In this document: positions 35,041 through 43,789 of the stretch, in pieces
Layout of the letters: every line of letters starts with the position of its first letter
Numbering within the stretch: position 1 is the first letter of the stretch
From: Bacteroidales bacterium
Lineage (GTDB): Bacteria; Bacteroidota; Bacteroidia; Bacteroidales; Lentimicrobiaceae
Direction of reading: 5' to 3'
Length of the DNA stretch: 64,000 nucleotides
Assembly: GCA_016705005.1 (NCBI GenBank)
Contig: JADIZB010000001.1
Coordinates: 744,001 to 808,000, forward strand
Notes under the pieces: model-generated
What the model saw: only the letters and a program-made list of their open reading frames with translations
What the model was told of the DNA's origin: nothing
Databases searched by the model: none
Translations under genes and position numbers: made by a program

Positions 35041-35802
35041 CCCTGCTTTTACAAAAGCTATTCTTTTTGATCCGAAAACTTCACGGAAAGCAAGCATAAT
35101 AAACACATCATCACCTGAAGTGAATTCAGGTTTCATGGCATTTTCATTAAGACTTCGGTAGGCTTCAGCCGAGAAACCAAGGTTTGCACCATTGCACATA
35201 ATTGGCATTCCTATTCCAATGGCACCAGCCCCTGATGCAACCAGTGACATAAATTCCAATTCCTGAAATCTACCGAAGAAATCACCAAAAGAATCCAGCA
35301 AAACGGGTCCGGAGATAAATACCGGTTTTTTATCCTCATAAAAACCTGCCATGGCACTTACCCACCCGGGTGGATGAGTACAATCAGCATCGGTACAAAG
35401 GATAAATGAACCTGATGCAAATTGCATCGCCAGCCGGATGGCTTCCTTTTTCCCATGAAGCTCGTTCAGAGACAGTACACCAATTTTAACCTCAAATGAG
35501 CTTTTACTTAACTGGTTTAAAATCTGAAGCGTTTGATCTTCAGAATGATCATCAACCACAATAATCTCCATCAACCTTTTTGGGAAATCCTGTTCCATCA
35601 ATCCGGCAATACATTTGCTGATGGTCATGGACTCATTTCTAACTGCAATAATTATACTGACTGTTGGAACTGTTGGAACAAGAGACTTCCTCCTGAAGGT
35701 TGAAGTCCTGTGCCAACCTCTGGTTATCATGTAAATAACAATAACATAAGCAAGGGCAAGAGTCGATAAAATTACGAAAAAAGTCAGGGTTCCTGCAGCC
35801 AT
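35029..35802 (-). CDS. N-terminal catalytic part of a frameshifted family 2 glycosyltransferase
   Basis: 257 residues: one N-terminal membrane helix (LTFFVILSTLALAYVIVIYM) and a GT-A domain with VSIIIAVRNES, VVDDHSEDQ, the metal-binding CTDADCTHPPGW (DxD-type) and the SGDD acid segment. The frame stops at 35029 right after GSKRIAFVKAGMLL. The expected continuation GDAIVKAEAN is available in the next frame. Without it the QxxRW motif and C-terminal helices are lost, so the truncated product should be inactive. It abuts the flippase-like gene upstream (stop 35803, start 35802), so the two were built as one operon. Acceptor unknown; a lipid or polyprenyl carrier is plausible. Confidence 0.82.
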   Translation of the reverse strand: MAAGTLTFFVILSTLALAYVIVIYMITRGWHRTSTFRRKSLVPTVPTVSIIIAVRNESMTISKCIAGLMEQDFPKRLMEIIVVDDHSEDQTLQILNQLSKSSFEVKIGVLSLNELHGKKEAIRLAMQFASGSFILCTDADCTHPPGWVSAMAGFYEDKKPVFISGPVLLDSFGDFFGRFQELEFMSLVASGAGAIGIGMPIMCNGANLGFSAEAYRSLNENAMKPEFTSGDDVFIMLAFREVFGSKRIAFVKAGMLL

Positions 35803-36813
35803 TTAACTTCCTTTTCTGATGACTGTAAAACGATTGATAAACAACAATCCAAGCAACGCGGGGAAAGCCAGGTTAATGATCCATATAAGAGTAGTTGCAT
35901 AAAGAATGGATGTAGCTACAAAAGATTTATCAGGAAAATACATGCTGATAAAATATATAGCCACCGAACCCCTGATACCAAGATCAATCAGGGCAACGGT
36001 AGGAATTGCTGTAACTACAAAATAGGTCATCGAAATAAGAATGAACGCATCCGGGAACGGGATATCCAGATCAAATGTGGTTAGAAGAATGTAAAACTGC
36101 GTGCTGAAGATCATGTAGCGCGATAAACTGAGCAGAAGCACCTTGAGCAGTGTCGACCTTCGAACGGCCTGTAAAACAGAGATGTACTCATGAATTCTTT
36201 TCCAGCCAGGTCTGATCAGAGAGTGAACTCCCGCTGACAACAACGGTGCCCTTAGGAATAACATCACCATAAGAACACACAACAATAACACAAACATTAC
36301 AATACCCGCATAAAGATAGCTGAACCATAATTCAGTATAGGCGGTGTATGTTCTTATAAAAAAAAGCAACGACAACATCCCGAACAGCAAGGTCGCCATT
36401 AGCTGACTTATACTGCCGGCAATGGTAAGCAGAACACCCTTAAAAGGATCGTTCAATTTAAGAGTAAAAACCCTGCCAAAAAACTCACCGACTCTGTTCG
36501 GGGTGAATAAACTCATTGAGATACCGGTCAATACAGATCGGACGGCATCATAATACTTTACTTTTTCAACATAACCAATCAATAACTGCCATTTGTATGC
36601 TTCAAGACCCCAATTCAAGGGCATAAGGAGTAAAGCTGCAAGAACCCTGGCCCTGAAAGAGAAATCTCCGAATTTAACTGCAATGCGTTGGCTTAAGTAA
36701 ATAAAATCTCCCGACTGAAATACCTGCCTGTAAATAAATAGAAAGGCCAGAAAGGCAACAAGTATCCGGAGACCGATGTTGAAGGATTTCTTTACCTTTG
36801 CTGATAACTCCAT
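35803..36813 (-). CDS. Lysylphosphatidylglycerol synthase transmembrane (flippase-like) protein
   Basis: 336 residues with about eight membrane helices. The segments LNWGLEAYKWQLLIG, GISMSLFTPNRVGEFFGRVF, and FVVTAIPTVALIDLGIRGSVAIYF match the MprF/AglD-type membrane domain (UPF0104, LPG_synthase_TM). In other bacteria this domain flips lipids; many Bacteroidota copies sit beside a glycosyltransferase, as here. No LPG synthase catalytic domain is attached. Its start lies only 21 bp from the divergent ruvC start. Confidence 0.78.
   Translation of the reverse strand: MELSAKVKKSFNIGLRILVAFLAFLFIYRQVFQSGDFIYLSQRIAVKFGDFSFRARVLAALLLMPLNWGLEAYKWQLLIGYVEKVKYYDAVRSVLTGISMSLFTPNRVGEFFGRVFTLKLNDPFKGVLLTIAGSISQLMATLLFGMLSLLFFIRTYTAYTELWFSYLYAGIVMFVLLLCVLMVMLFLRAPLLSAGVHSLIRPGWKRIHEYISVLQAVRRSTLLKVLLLSLSRYMIFSTQFYILLTTFDLDIPFPDAFILISMTYFVVTAIPTVALIDLGIRGSVAIYFISMYFPDKSFVATSILYATTLIWIINLAFPALLGLLFINRFTVIRKGS
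36793..36800 (+). promoter_or_regulatory. -7 box for ruvC
   Basis: TACCTTTG is an exact TAnnTTTG match, located inside the first codons of the divergent flippase-like gene, 35 bp before the ruvC ATG. No good -33 element was seen. Confidence 0.35.
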
Positions 36814-36834
36814 TTTTCTTACCTGCCTGCATTT

Positions 36835-37392
36835 ATGAACAGTGATCGCATTATACTTGGCATTGACCCCGGAACTCAGGTAATGGGGTTTGGATTAATT
36901 GCCGATAAAGGTAAGAAAATTGAACTGATTACCCTGGATGTGTTCAAGTTCAGTTCTAAAGAAGATCAGGCTCTAAGGTTGAAAAAGATTTTTGAATCTG
37001 TACTTGGACTTATTGATCATTACCACCCGGATGAGCTTGCCATCGAAGCCCCGTTTTTTGGTAAAAATGTGCAGTCAATGCTTAAACTAGGCAGGGCACA
37101 GGGTGTCGCTATGGCTGCCGGGCTTTATCGTAATGTCCCTATTTTTGAGTATTCCCCCCGGAAGATTAAACAATCTATTACCGGCAACGGAAATGCCTCA
37201 AAAGAACAGGTTGCAGGAATGCTATCTAATCTTTTGAAAATGAGTGAAGTTCCCAGATTAATGGATGCCACTGATGCTGTTGCCGTAGCAATCTGCCATT
37301 ATTTTCAACGCGAACCAGGCACTTCGGGTAAAAACTACTCCGGGTGGAAAAGTTTCCTGGACCAAAACCCTGAAAGACAGGCCAAAAAATAG
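36835..37392 (+). CDS. ruvC: Holliday junction resolvase RuvC
   Basis: 185 residues. It cuts four-way DNA junctions at the end of recombination. The RNase-H-like core carries acidic residues in ILGIDPGTQVMGFG, LAIEAPFFGKN, and DATDAVAVAICHYF, with GRAQGVAMAAGL and YSPRKIKQSITGNGNASKEQV between them. Length and motif order are normal. The ruvA and ruvB genes are not in the window. Confidence 0.95.
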   Translation: MNSDRIILGIDPGTQVMGFGLIADKGKKIELITLDVFKFSSKEDQALRLKKIFESVLGLIDHYHPDELAIEAPFFGKNVQSMLKLGRAQGVAMAAGLYRNVPIFEYSPRKIKQSITGNGNASKEQVAGMLSNLLKMSEVPRLMDATDAVAVAICHYFQREPGTSGKNYSGWKSFLDQNPERQAKK

Positions 37393-37547
37393 AGTATCAC
37401 ATTCCGACCCGGATCAGTCAGGAGCCTGATCATAATTTCAATTATATATACGTAGCTTCATTGTTCTTATTCGCCGGAAATTTCAGGAATATTATCAGCA
37501 TATAAAATGCGTTGATATTGCGTCCCGGAACAATTACCAAACGCAGG

Positions 37548-38723
37548 CTACATTAACTTCTGATACATCTGCCACCAGCGGTCGGGCAGGTCATTGTCGC
37601 AGGCTGTCTGATAATCAGTATAAGTACAGGGTACAATATAATGGCTGAGGTACTTCTGCCTGTTTTCAGGCCCGCACATTATTTCCATCCACCAGCGGTC
37701 CGTTTTCCGGCTTTTTATGAAAACAATTCCATCGGTAAAATCCTTTGTCGGCACAATATACCTTATAAAAGAATCATCATCTGAAACCGGGAAATCGTTC
37801 TTTCTATTATTGAATCCATCTATAGCGTACCATATCATCTGGGCAAGCAAATGGGCTGTTACTCCGTTTCGGTCAAAAACAGGATTCAATTCGAAGAAAC
37901 CAATCGTTGAAAGTTTGTCGCTCATGGCTGCATATCGAACGATCTGACAGGCTTCATCACCTGAGAATCCGTTGGGGGTGCTGTTGGCATTACCCGGGGC
38001 ATCAGCTGCCCGGATCGCACTCATGTCGAACGAGAGAATATCAGCATTACGGACCAATGGTTCAACCTGCAACAAATCGCCATGCAACAACCCAAGCCTA
38101 TATACATCGAAGAGTAGTTTTTTCATGAGGTCAATCGCTGGCTGATCAACAAAGTAAGTCTGGTATCCGAGATTGGTATAGTTAAACAGGTAATTGGGCC
38201 GTTGCATTATTATACGGCTCAGATAAGTATTTGAGTTCAGATTATCAGAGGTTTCACCAAGGTCGAACAAAGGGTCAACCACTGCAAGATTAACTATCAG
38301 GCCAAGATTGGCATATGCCTTGTAGATGGCAAAAGTCAAATCATGACCTCCTCCGATTATGATCGGGAAGACTTTGTTTGAAATCAACACTTCAAGTGCT
38401 GAGGTCAGGGCGAAATAAGTGTCTTCAACCGAGTGTCCCTTCCGAATATTCCCTAAATCTGCAATACTTGCATTCCAGGCTCCCGGGAAAAGCTTGTATA
38501 AAAACCGCCTTACTTCTATGGCTGCTTCTGAACAACCTTCATTATTAACTGCACTCCGGTCATCATTGACCCCCAGCAAAGCAATCTGTATTCCCTGAAG
38601 CTCTGGGAAAGCACTCCCCTCATGATATACGCTCATGATCTGGCCTATTCTAGGGTGAATCCCGGCATATAAACTCTCAAACAGTGAATCTGTAACTGGT
38701 TCAAAATAAATGGAAATGTCCAT
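37548..38723 (-). CDS. Arginase/formiminoglutamase-fold protein with altered metal site
   Basis: 391 residues of the ureohydrolase superfamily. The first metal motif GGGHD is intact (near residue 124). The second motif, usually DAHxD, reads DPLFD (near 148), so the histidine is lost. The third, usually SxDxD, reads SFDMS (near 231), so the second aspartate is lost. Four of six manganese ligands remain. The N-terminus and a ~110-residue C-terminal extension (YIVPTKDFTDGIVFIKSRKT and beyond) are not typical of arginases. It may bind one metal or none and work as a scaffold; a hydrolase role is doubtful. It follows topA after a terminator. Confidence 0.75.
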   Translation of the reverse strand: MDISIYFEPVTDSLFESLYAGIHPRIGQIMSVYHEGSAFPELQGIQIALLGVNDDRSAVNNEGCSEAAIEVRRFLYKLFPGAWNASIADLGNIRKGHSVEDTYFALTSALEVLISNKVFPIIIGGGHDLTFAIYKAYANLGLIVNLAVVDPLFDLGETSDNLNSNTYLSRIIMQRPNYLFNYTNLGYQTYFVDQPAIDLMKKLLFDVYRLGLLHGDLLQVEPLVRNADILSFDMSAIRAADAPGNANSTPNGFSGDEACQIVRYAAMSDKLSTIGFFELNPVFDRNGVTAHLLAQMIWYAIDGFNNRKNDFPVSDDDSFIRYIVPTKDFTDGIVFIKSRKTDRWWMEIMCGPENRQKYLSHYIVPCTYTDYQTACDNDLPDRWWQMYQKLM

Positions 38724-38784
38724 AAAATGGTTATTGAATTTCTGCTTTTCAAACCTACATCAAATTTCTGAAAAATCATGAAGT

Positions 38785-38819
38785 AAAAAACAGGGGATGC
38801 TTCTTTTCAAAGCATCCCC
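38785..38819 (-). terminator. Terminator after topA
   Basis: An inverted repeat GGGGATGCTT (38793-38802) / AAGCATCCCC (38810-38819) with a 7-nt loop. On the minus strand it is followed by TGTTTTTTACTT. It ends topA transcription before the arginase-fold gene. Confidence 0.8.
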
Positions 38820-38848
38820 ATAAATTACATTCAGCCGGCATTTGCCGA

Positions 38849-41206
38849 TTATTTCTTTTTCGGGAATCTCCCTTTGCCTGCCGTTTTTGGCTGAGCATCA
38901 GACTTTGCAGCAATCTCACGGCATTGTTCAAGGGTTAATGACGATGGATCTGTACCTTTTGGTATCCTGTAGTTCAATTTTCCTATGGCTATATAAGGTC
39001 CGTATCTTCCATTAAGTACCTGCACCTGGGAGTCCTCCTCAAAAGAGCGGATCAGACGTTCAGTTTCTCTTTTTCGCTTCTCTGCAATAAGTTCAATTGC
39101 CCGTTCTTCATCAATTGTAACAGGATCATCTGACTTTGCGAGGGAATAAAATGCTGACCTATGCTTAACATAAGGACCAAAACGCCCAATGGCAACTGTA
39201 AGATCAGCATCTTCAAAAGCTCCGATTAACCTTGGAAAATCAAAAAGCTTAAGGGCTTCTTCAATGCTGAGGCTGTCCATCGACTGTCCTTTTTTTAGAC
39301 TAGCAAAACGGGGTTTCTCTTCATTCTCAGCCTCTCCGATCTGAACCATAGGCCCGAATCGTCCTATTTTAACATAAACATTCTTGTTACTTTCCGGATC
39401 AATCCCCAGTAGCCTTTCACCTTTAACCCTTTCCGAGTTTTCAAGGGTTTCTTTTACTTGTAAAGCAAAGGGATGATAAAACTCCCTGATCATTTGATTC
39501 CATACTTTCTGGCCCTGAGCTATTTCATCAAATTCTTTTTCAACATTCGCCGTGAAGTTATAATCAAGTATATTTTCAAAATTCTGAACAAGAAATGTAT
39601 TCACGAGTGACCCGATATCTGTCGGAAACAATTTGGCCTTTTCATACCCGGTATTCTCCGTTCTGACTTCCTCTGTAATTTTTGAATTTGTAAGTTTTAC
39701 AAAATCATACTCGCGTTTAACGCCCGGTCGGTCCTCCTTTACCACGTATTCGCGTTTCTGTATTGTTGAAATGGTAGGAGCATACGTTGAAGGCCGCCCG
39801 ATCCCGAGTTCTTCCATCTTTTTTACGAGACTGGCTTCGGTATACCTGGCGGGCTGTTGCGTAAATTTTTGGTTGGCAATCATCTCTGCAAGATCGAGAT
39901 TCTGACCTGACTTTATCGGAGGGAGTATAGCTTCATCGTTATCAGAAGATTCTTCGTCAGAAGATTCCATATATACTTTCAGAAATCCGTCAAACTTTAT
40001 CACTTCGCCTTTTGCAATGAATTTTTCGGCCAGGTAATTTCCCTTTGAATTTCCGACGGGTGTCACCATAATGGTAACATTCGTCCGTTCAAGTTCAGCA
40101 TCGCTCATCTGAGAAGCAATGGTTCGTTTCCAGATCAGGTCGTAAAGACGACGCTGAGAATCATCTCCCTTGATCTCCGGGTTATTCATATAAGTAGGGC
40201 GTATTGCCTCATGTGCTTCCTGAGCCCCCTTCGATTTTGTAGTATATTGCCTGGTTTTAACATATTTGCCACCATACAGTTTCGTTATTTCTTCTTTGGC
40301 CATATTCAGTGCCAGTTTGGAAAGATTCACAGAATCCGTACGCATATAGGTTATTTTCCCTTCTTCATATAGTTGCTGAGCAACAAGCATTGTCTTAGCC
40401 ACTGAAAAACCAAGTTTACGGCTTGCTTCCTGCTGTAAGGTTGATGTAGTAAAGGGAGGTGCCGGAGATTTTTTCGCCGGCTTTGTTTCCACATCACTTA
40501 TGTGAAATGCCGCTCCGATACATCTTCGCAAAAACTCTACAGCCTCAGGTTTTTCTGAAAATCGTTTCGACAATTCCGCATTGATCCTGGACTGTATATC
40601 CTCACCGGGAATTGTAAATGTAGCAGTTACCCTGTAATTGTAACCCGACCTGAATGCTTTGATCTCGTCTTCGCGCTCAACAATAAGCCTTACTGCAACC
40701 GATTGAACCCTGCCTGCTGAAAGGGCAGGTTTTACTTTTTTCCACAGAACTGGAGATATTTCAAAACCAACCAGCCGGTCAAGCACCCGTCGTGCCTGTT
40801 GCGCGTCAACCAGATTACGGTCAATGCCTCTTGGATTTTCAATGGCTTCTGTTATAGCACTCTTGGTGATCTCATGAAAAACAATACGGCGGGTCTTTTT
40901 CATATCAAGCGACAATGCTTCAGCAAGATGCCAGGAGATCGCCTCCCCTTCCCGGTCTTCATCAGATGCCAGCCATACAATTTCAGCTTCTGAGGCAAGT
41001 TTTTTCAACTCCTTGATAAGCTTGGTTTTATCAGCTGAAACTTCGTATGTAGGTTTGAAATCGTTGCTGACATCAACCCCCAATTGCTTTTTCGACAGGT
41101 CGCGGACATGTCCAAAACTTGATTTGACAATAAAATCTTTCCCCAGAAAGCCTTCAATGGTTTTGGCTTTGGCAGGAGACTCAACGATTACCAGGTTTTT
41201 TATCAT
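38849..41206 (-). CDS. topA: DNA topoisomerase I
   Basis: 785 residues, a type IA topoisomerase that relaxes negative supercoils. The Toprim domain has VIVESPAKAKTIEGFLG and SDEDREGEAISWHL. The active-site tyrosine is in KITYMRTDSVNLS, and AHEAIRPT and RPSTYAPTISTIQKREYV are present. The C-terminus carries three GPYVKH/GPYIAIG-type repeats without the cysteine-rich zinc fingers of E. coli TopA. It ends in a basic tail (GKGRFPKKK). Length and domain order are typical for Bacteroidota. Confidence 0.96.
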   Translation of the reverse strand: MIKNLVIVESPAKAKTIEGFLGKDFIVKSSFGHVRDLSKKQLGVDVSNDFKPTYEVSADKTKLIKELKKLASEAEIVWLASDEDREGEAISWHLAEALSLDMKKTRRIVFHEITKSAITEAIENPRGIDRNLVDAQQARRVLDRLVGFEISPVLWKKVKPALSAGRVQSVAVRLIVEREDEIKAFRSGYNYRVTATFTIPGEDIQSRINAELSKRFSEKPEAVEFLRRCIGAAFHISDVETKPAKKSPAPPFTTSTLQQEASRKLGFSVAKTMLVAQQLYEEGKITYMRTDSVNLSKLALNMAKEEITKLYGGKYVKTRQYTTKSKGAQEAHEAIRPTYMNNPEIKGDDSQRRLYDLIWKRTIASQMSDAELERTNVTIMVTPVGNSKGNYLAEKFIAKGEVIKFDGFLKVYMESSDEESSDNDEAILPPIKSGQNLDLAEMIANQKFTQQPARYTEASLVKKMEELGIGRPSTYAPTISTIQKREYVVKEDRPGVKREYDFVKLTNSKITEEVRTENTGYEKAKLFPTDIGSLVNTFLVQNFENILDYNFTANVEKEFDEIAQGQKVWNQMIREFYHPFALQVKETLENSERVKGERLLGIDPESNKNVYVKIGRFGPMVQIGEAENEEKPRFASLKKGQSMDSLSIEEALKLFDFPRLIGAFEDADLTVAIGRFGPYVKHRSAFYSLAKSDDPVTIDEERAIELIAEKRKRETERLIRSFEEDSQVQVLNGRYGPYIAIGKLNYRIPKGTDPSSLTLEQCREIAAKSDAQPKTAGKGRFPKKK

Positions 41207-41340
41207 ACCAGTTGTATATGATTTTCAATCAAATCTTTATTTGAAAATGGGCACAAAGTAACGGAATAAAAACATATGCAATATTTAAAAATCAAAAGAT
41301 TATTTACAACAATTTAATAATGAGGACTTTCAAATAATCC

Positions 41341-41348
41341 TAACTTTG
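41341..41348 (+). promoter_or_regulatory. -7 box for miaB
   Basis: TAACTTTG is an exact TAnnTTTG match 66 bp before the TTG start codon of miaB, in the divergent gap after topA. No convincing -33 element is visible. Confidence 0.35.
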
Positions 41349-41414
41349 CAGCTGTTTAACCGAAACAAAGAAAGCTCACTACTGTTTTAATGACGCACTA
41401 AAATATATTCCGGT

Positions 41415-42740
41415 TTGGAAACGCCAAGAAAACTTTACATAGAAACCTACGGGTGCCAGATGAATTTTTCTGATAGTCAGATTGTAGGTTCTATCATGAC
41501 CGACCATAATTTTGAAACAACAGATAATATTGCTGAGGCTGATCTCATTTTTGTAAACACATGTTCGATCCGCGACCATGCTGAAAAACGTGTACGTGCC
41601 CGGCTTCAGGAGTTTAAAAAATACAAGAAAACAAAACCCGGCCTGATTATCGGCATTTTGGGATGTATGGCCGAAAGACTGAAATCTCAGTTGATTGAGG
41701 AAGAAAAGATGGTCGATCTTATTGTCGGACCGGATGCTTACAGAGACCTGCCCAGGCTGCTAACAATAGCAGAAAGTGGGCAGAAAGCCATCAACGTAAT
41801 CCTCTCTGCCGATGAAACCTATGCAGATATTAATCCTGTCAGACTCGACAGCAGTGGAGTCTCGGCATTTATTTCAATTATGCGGGGTTGCGAAAACTTT
41901 TGTTCATATTGTGTGGTGCCCTTTACCCGTGGAAAGGAACGCAGCAGGGATCCTGAAACAATTGTAAATGAAGCGAAAGATCTATTCAACAATGGCTACA
42001 GAGAAGTTACGCTTCTCGGTCAGAATGTTAATTCCTACCTAAGTGAAAGTGGCACCGGTTTCTCCCGGTTGATCGCAAGCGTAGCGCAAATTGATCCGGG
42101 ACTCAGAGTCAGATTTGCAACCTCTCATCCCAAAGACTTATCAGACGATTTGTTGCGTACCATGGCCGACTATCATAACATTTGCCGTTCAATCCACCTC
42201 CCTGTCCAATCCGGCAGTGACCGGATACTTAAACTGATGAACCGGAAATACGACCGGCAATGGTATATGGGCCGCATTGAAGCCATAAAAAAAACACTAC
42301 CCGACTGCACCATATCTACCGACATTATTGCAGGCTTTAGCTCTGAAACAGACCAGGACCATTTGGACACCATCGAATTAATGAGATGGGTCGGTTATGA
42401 TTATGCATTTATGTTCAAATATTCTGAGAGGCCCGGAACGACTGCTGAAAAAAAATATAAGGATGACATTCCTGAATCTGTAAAAAGTGAACGTCTCAAA
42501 CAGATTATCGACCTGCAGCAGGAATTATCTTACAAGAGCAATCTTGCTGATGTGGGGAAATCATTCGAAGTGCTTATTGAACGGTATTCCAAAAAATCAG
42601 GAAAAGAACTGGCTGGAAGAAACAGTCAGAATAAAGTTATCGTCTTTCCTGAAAGTAATTATAAACCGGGTGAATATGTTAATGTGCAGGTCTTATCATG
42701 CACTCCGGCAACACTCAGGGGTTCGGTTTTACACCCTTAA
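41415..42740 (+). CDS. miaB: tRNA-2-methylthio-N6-dimethylallyladenosine synthase
   Basis: 441 residues. It adds a methylthio group to i6A37 in tRNA with two [4Fe-4S] clusters. The N-terminal cluster cysteines are in TYGCQMNF, NTCSIRDHAE and GCMAERL; the radical SAM cysteines are in CENFCSYCVVPFTRG. A C-terminal TRAM domain is present (about 375-440). The start must be the TTG at 41415: the in-frame stop is at 41391, no ATG or GTG lies between, and the next ATG (MNFSDSQ) would remove the first cluster cysteine. Confidence 0.94.
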   Translation: METPRKLYIETYGCQMNFSDSQIVGSIMTDHNFETTDNIAEADLIFVNTCSIRDHAEKRVRARLQEFKKYKKTKPGLIIGILGCMAERLKSQLIEEEKMVDLIVGPDAYRDLPRLLTIAESGQKAINVILSADETYADINPVRLDSSGVSAFISIMRGCENFCSYCVVPFTRGKERSRDPETIVNEAKDLFNNGYREVTLLGQNVNSYLSESGTGFSRLIASVAQIDPGLRVRFATSHPKDLSDDLLRTMADYHNICRSIHLPVQSGSDRILKLMNRKYDRQWYMGRIEAIKKTLPDCTISTDIIAGFSSETDQDHLDTIELMRWVGYDYAFMFKYSERPGTTAEKKYKDDIPESVKSERLKQIIDLQQELSYKSNLADVGKSFEVLIERYSKKSGKELAGRNSQNKVIVFPESNYKPGEYVNVQVLSCTPATLRGSVLHP

Positions 42741-42826
42741 AACATCCAGTTTATCTGACTTGTACAACCCAAAGGGATCACCACCCGAATTGTATTAAAC
42801 CTATGTAAAGGCAAATGTTTAATACG

Positions 42827-42868
42827 TAATATGAATTAATATGCTAAATTTGCATGGTAATATGCTAA
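42827..42868 (+). promoter_or_regulatory. Phased direct repeats at the exopolysaccharide promoter
   Basis: TAATATG occurs at 42827, 42837 and 42858. The last two are 11-bp identical (TAATATGCTAA), 21 bp apart; the first is 10 bp upstream of the second. Spacings of 10 and 21 bp place them on one face of the helix. They flank and overlap the -7 box TAAATTTG (42845-42852), as an operator would. Confidence 0.4.
42845..42852 (+). promoter_or_regulatory. -7 box of the polysaccharide export operon
   Basis: TAAATTTG is an exact TAnnTTTG match. A weak -33 (TTTA, 42818-42821) lies 23 bp upstream. The leader before the ATG at 42990 is about 130 nt. Confidence 0.4.
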
Positions 42869-42989
42869 TCACGAATGTACCGGCAGGAGATTTAAACATC
42901 AACCATGTGCCTGGACTAATTTCTAATAGTCATTTCGGTTACTTTTTAGTTTTTTCGTCATATATATTTCTGTTAAAGGCCTGCCAATT

Positions 42990-43781
42990 ATGAAACATAG
43001 AGTGTATTTAAAATCTGTTCCGTTACTGACACTGATTGCAGTGATTTTTGTAATGAGTTCTTGCGTCTCCCTTAAAAAAGTAAAATATCTTCAGGATGTT
43101 TCTGACTATCAGAAAGGTGACACTATTGTATTCAGGAATGAAAGCAGTCCGGATTATAAAGTACAACCTGGCGACAATCTTTTTGTTGATGTCAGCAGCC
43201 TGGATTCAAAAAACCTGAATCCTTTTGAAGCCAATCAAAGGGTTTCATATCAGAATAACAGTGAGATGAGTGTTTACCTCAATAGTTATATGGTTTCTGA
43301 TTCCGGTTTCATTAATTTCCCGATAGTCGGGAAAGTTAAAGTGGCAGGATTGACAGTCAGTGAAGTCAAATCCAAACTCCAGACCACAGTAAACGATTTT
43401 TTCCAGCTTACAACTGTAACAGTGAAACTGGTAAATTTTAAAATAAGTCTGCTCGGTGAAATCCTGAGGCCCGGAACTTATCTTGTGTATCAGGAAAATA
43501 TAAATATTCTTCAGGCCATAAGCATGGCAGGTGACCTTGCCCCCTATGCCAACCGAAGCAAAATAATGATCATTCGAAAATCAGGCAGGGGAACTTCTGT
43601 ACACAGGATAAATCTCCTGACATCAAGTATTTTTGAATCACCGGCATATTATCTTCAACCCGATGATATTGTTTATGTTGAGCCGATGAACAGCAAGAAT
43701 TATGCTTTCACGGCATTCCCATATGCAATCATTTTTTCTACCATCACAACAACCCTTCTTATTCTGAATTTTTTTAAATAA
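42990..43781 (+). CDS. Polysaccharide export lipoprotein (Wza-like)
   Basis: 263 residues. The signal ends in a lipobox (VMSSC, cysteine near residue 26). A polysaccharide export (Poly_export) domain follows (YKVQPGDNLFVDVSSLD to about 150), then an SLBB-type domain (VKLVNFKISLLGEILRPGTY) and LQAISMAGDLAPYANRSKIM. A C-terminal membrane segment (AIIFSTITTTLLILNFF) anchors it. It should form the outer-membrane channel for an exported polysaccharide together with the tyrosine kinase encoded 8 bp downstream. Glycosyltransferases for the polymer are not in the window. Confidence 0.9.
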   Translation: MKHRVYLKSVPLLTLIAVIFVMSSCVSLKKVKYLQDVSDYQKGDTIVFRNESSPDYKVQPGDNLFVDVSSLDSKNLNPFEANQRVSYQNNSEMSVYLNSYMVSDSGFINFPIVGKVKVAGLTVSEVKSKLQTTVNDFFQLTTVTVKLVNFKISLLGEILRPGTYLVYQENINILQAISMAGDLAPYANRSKIMIIRKSGRGTSVHRINLLTSSIFESPAYYLQPDDIVYVEPMNSKNYAFTAFPYAIIFSTITTTLLILNFFK

Positions 43782-43789
43782 AGTTACCC

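Noticed and set aside
37418..37440. Inverted repeat GATCAG/CTGATC after ruvC
   Set aside because: A 6-bp stem without a following T run is too weak to call a terminator.
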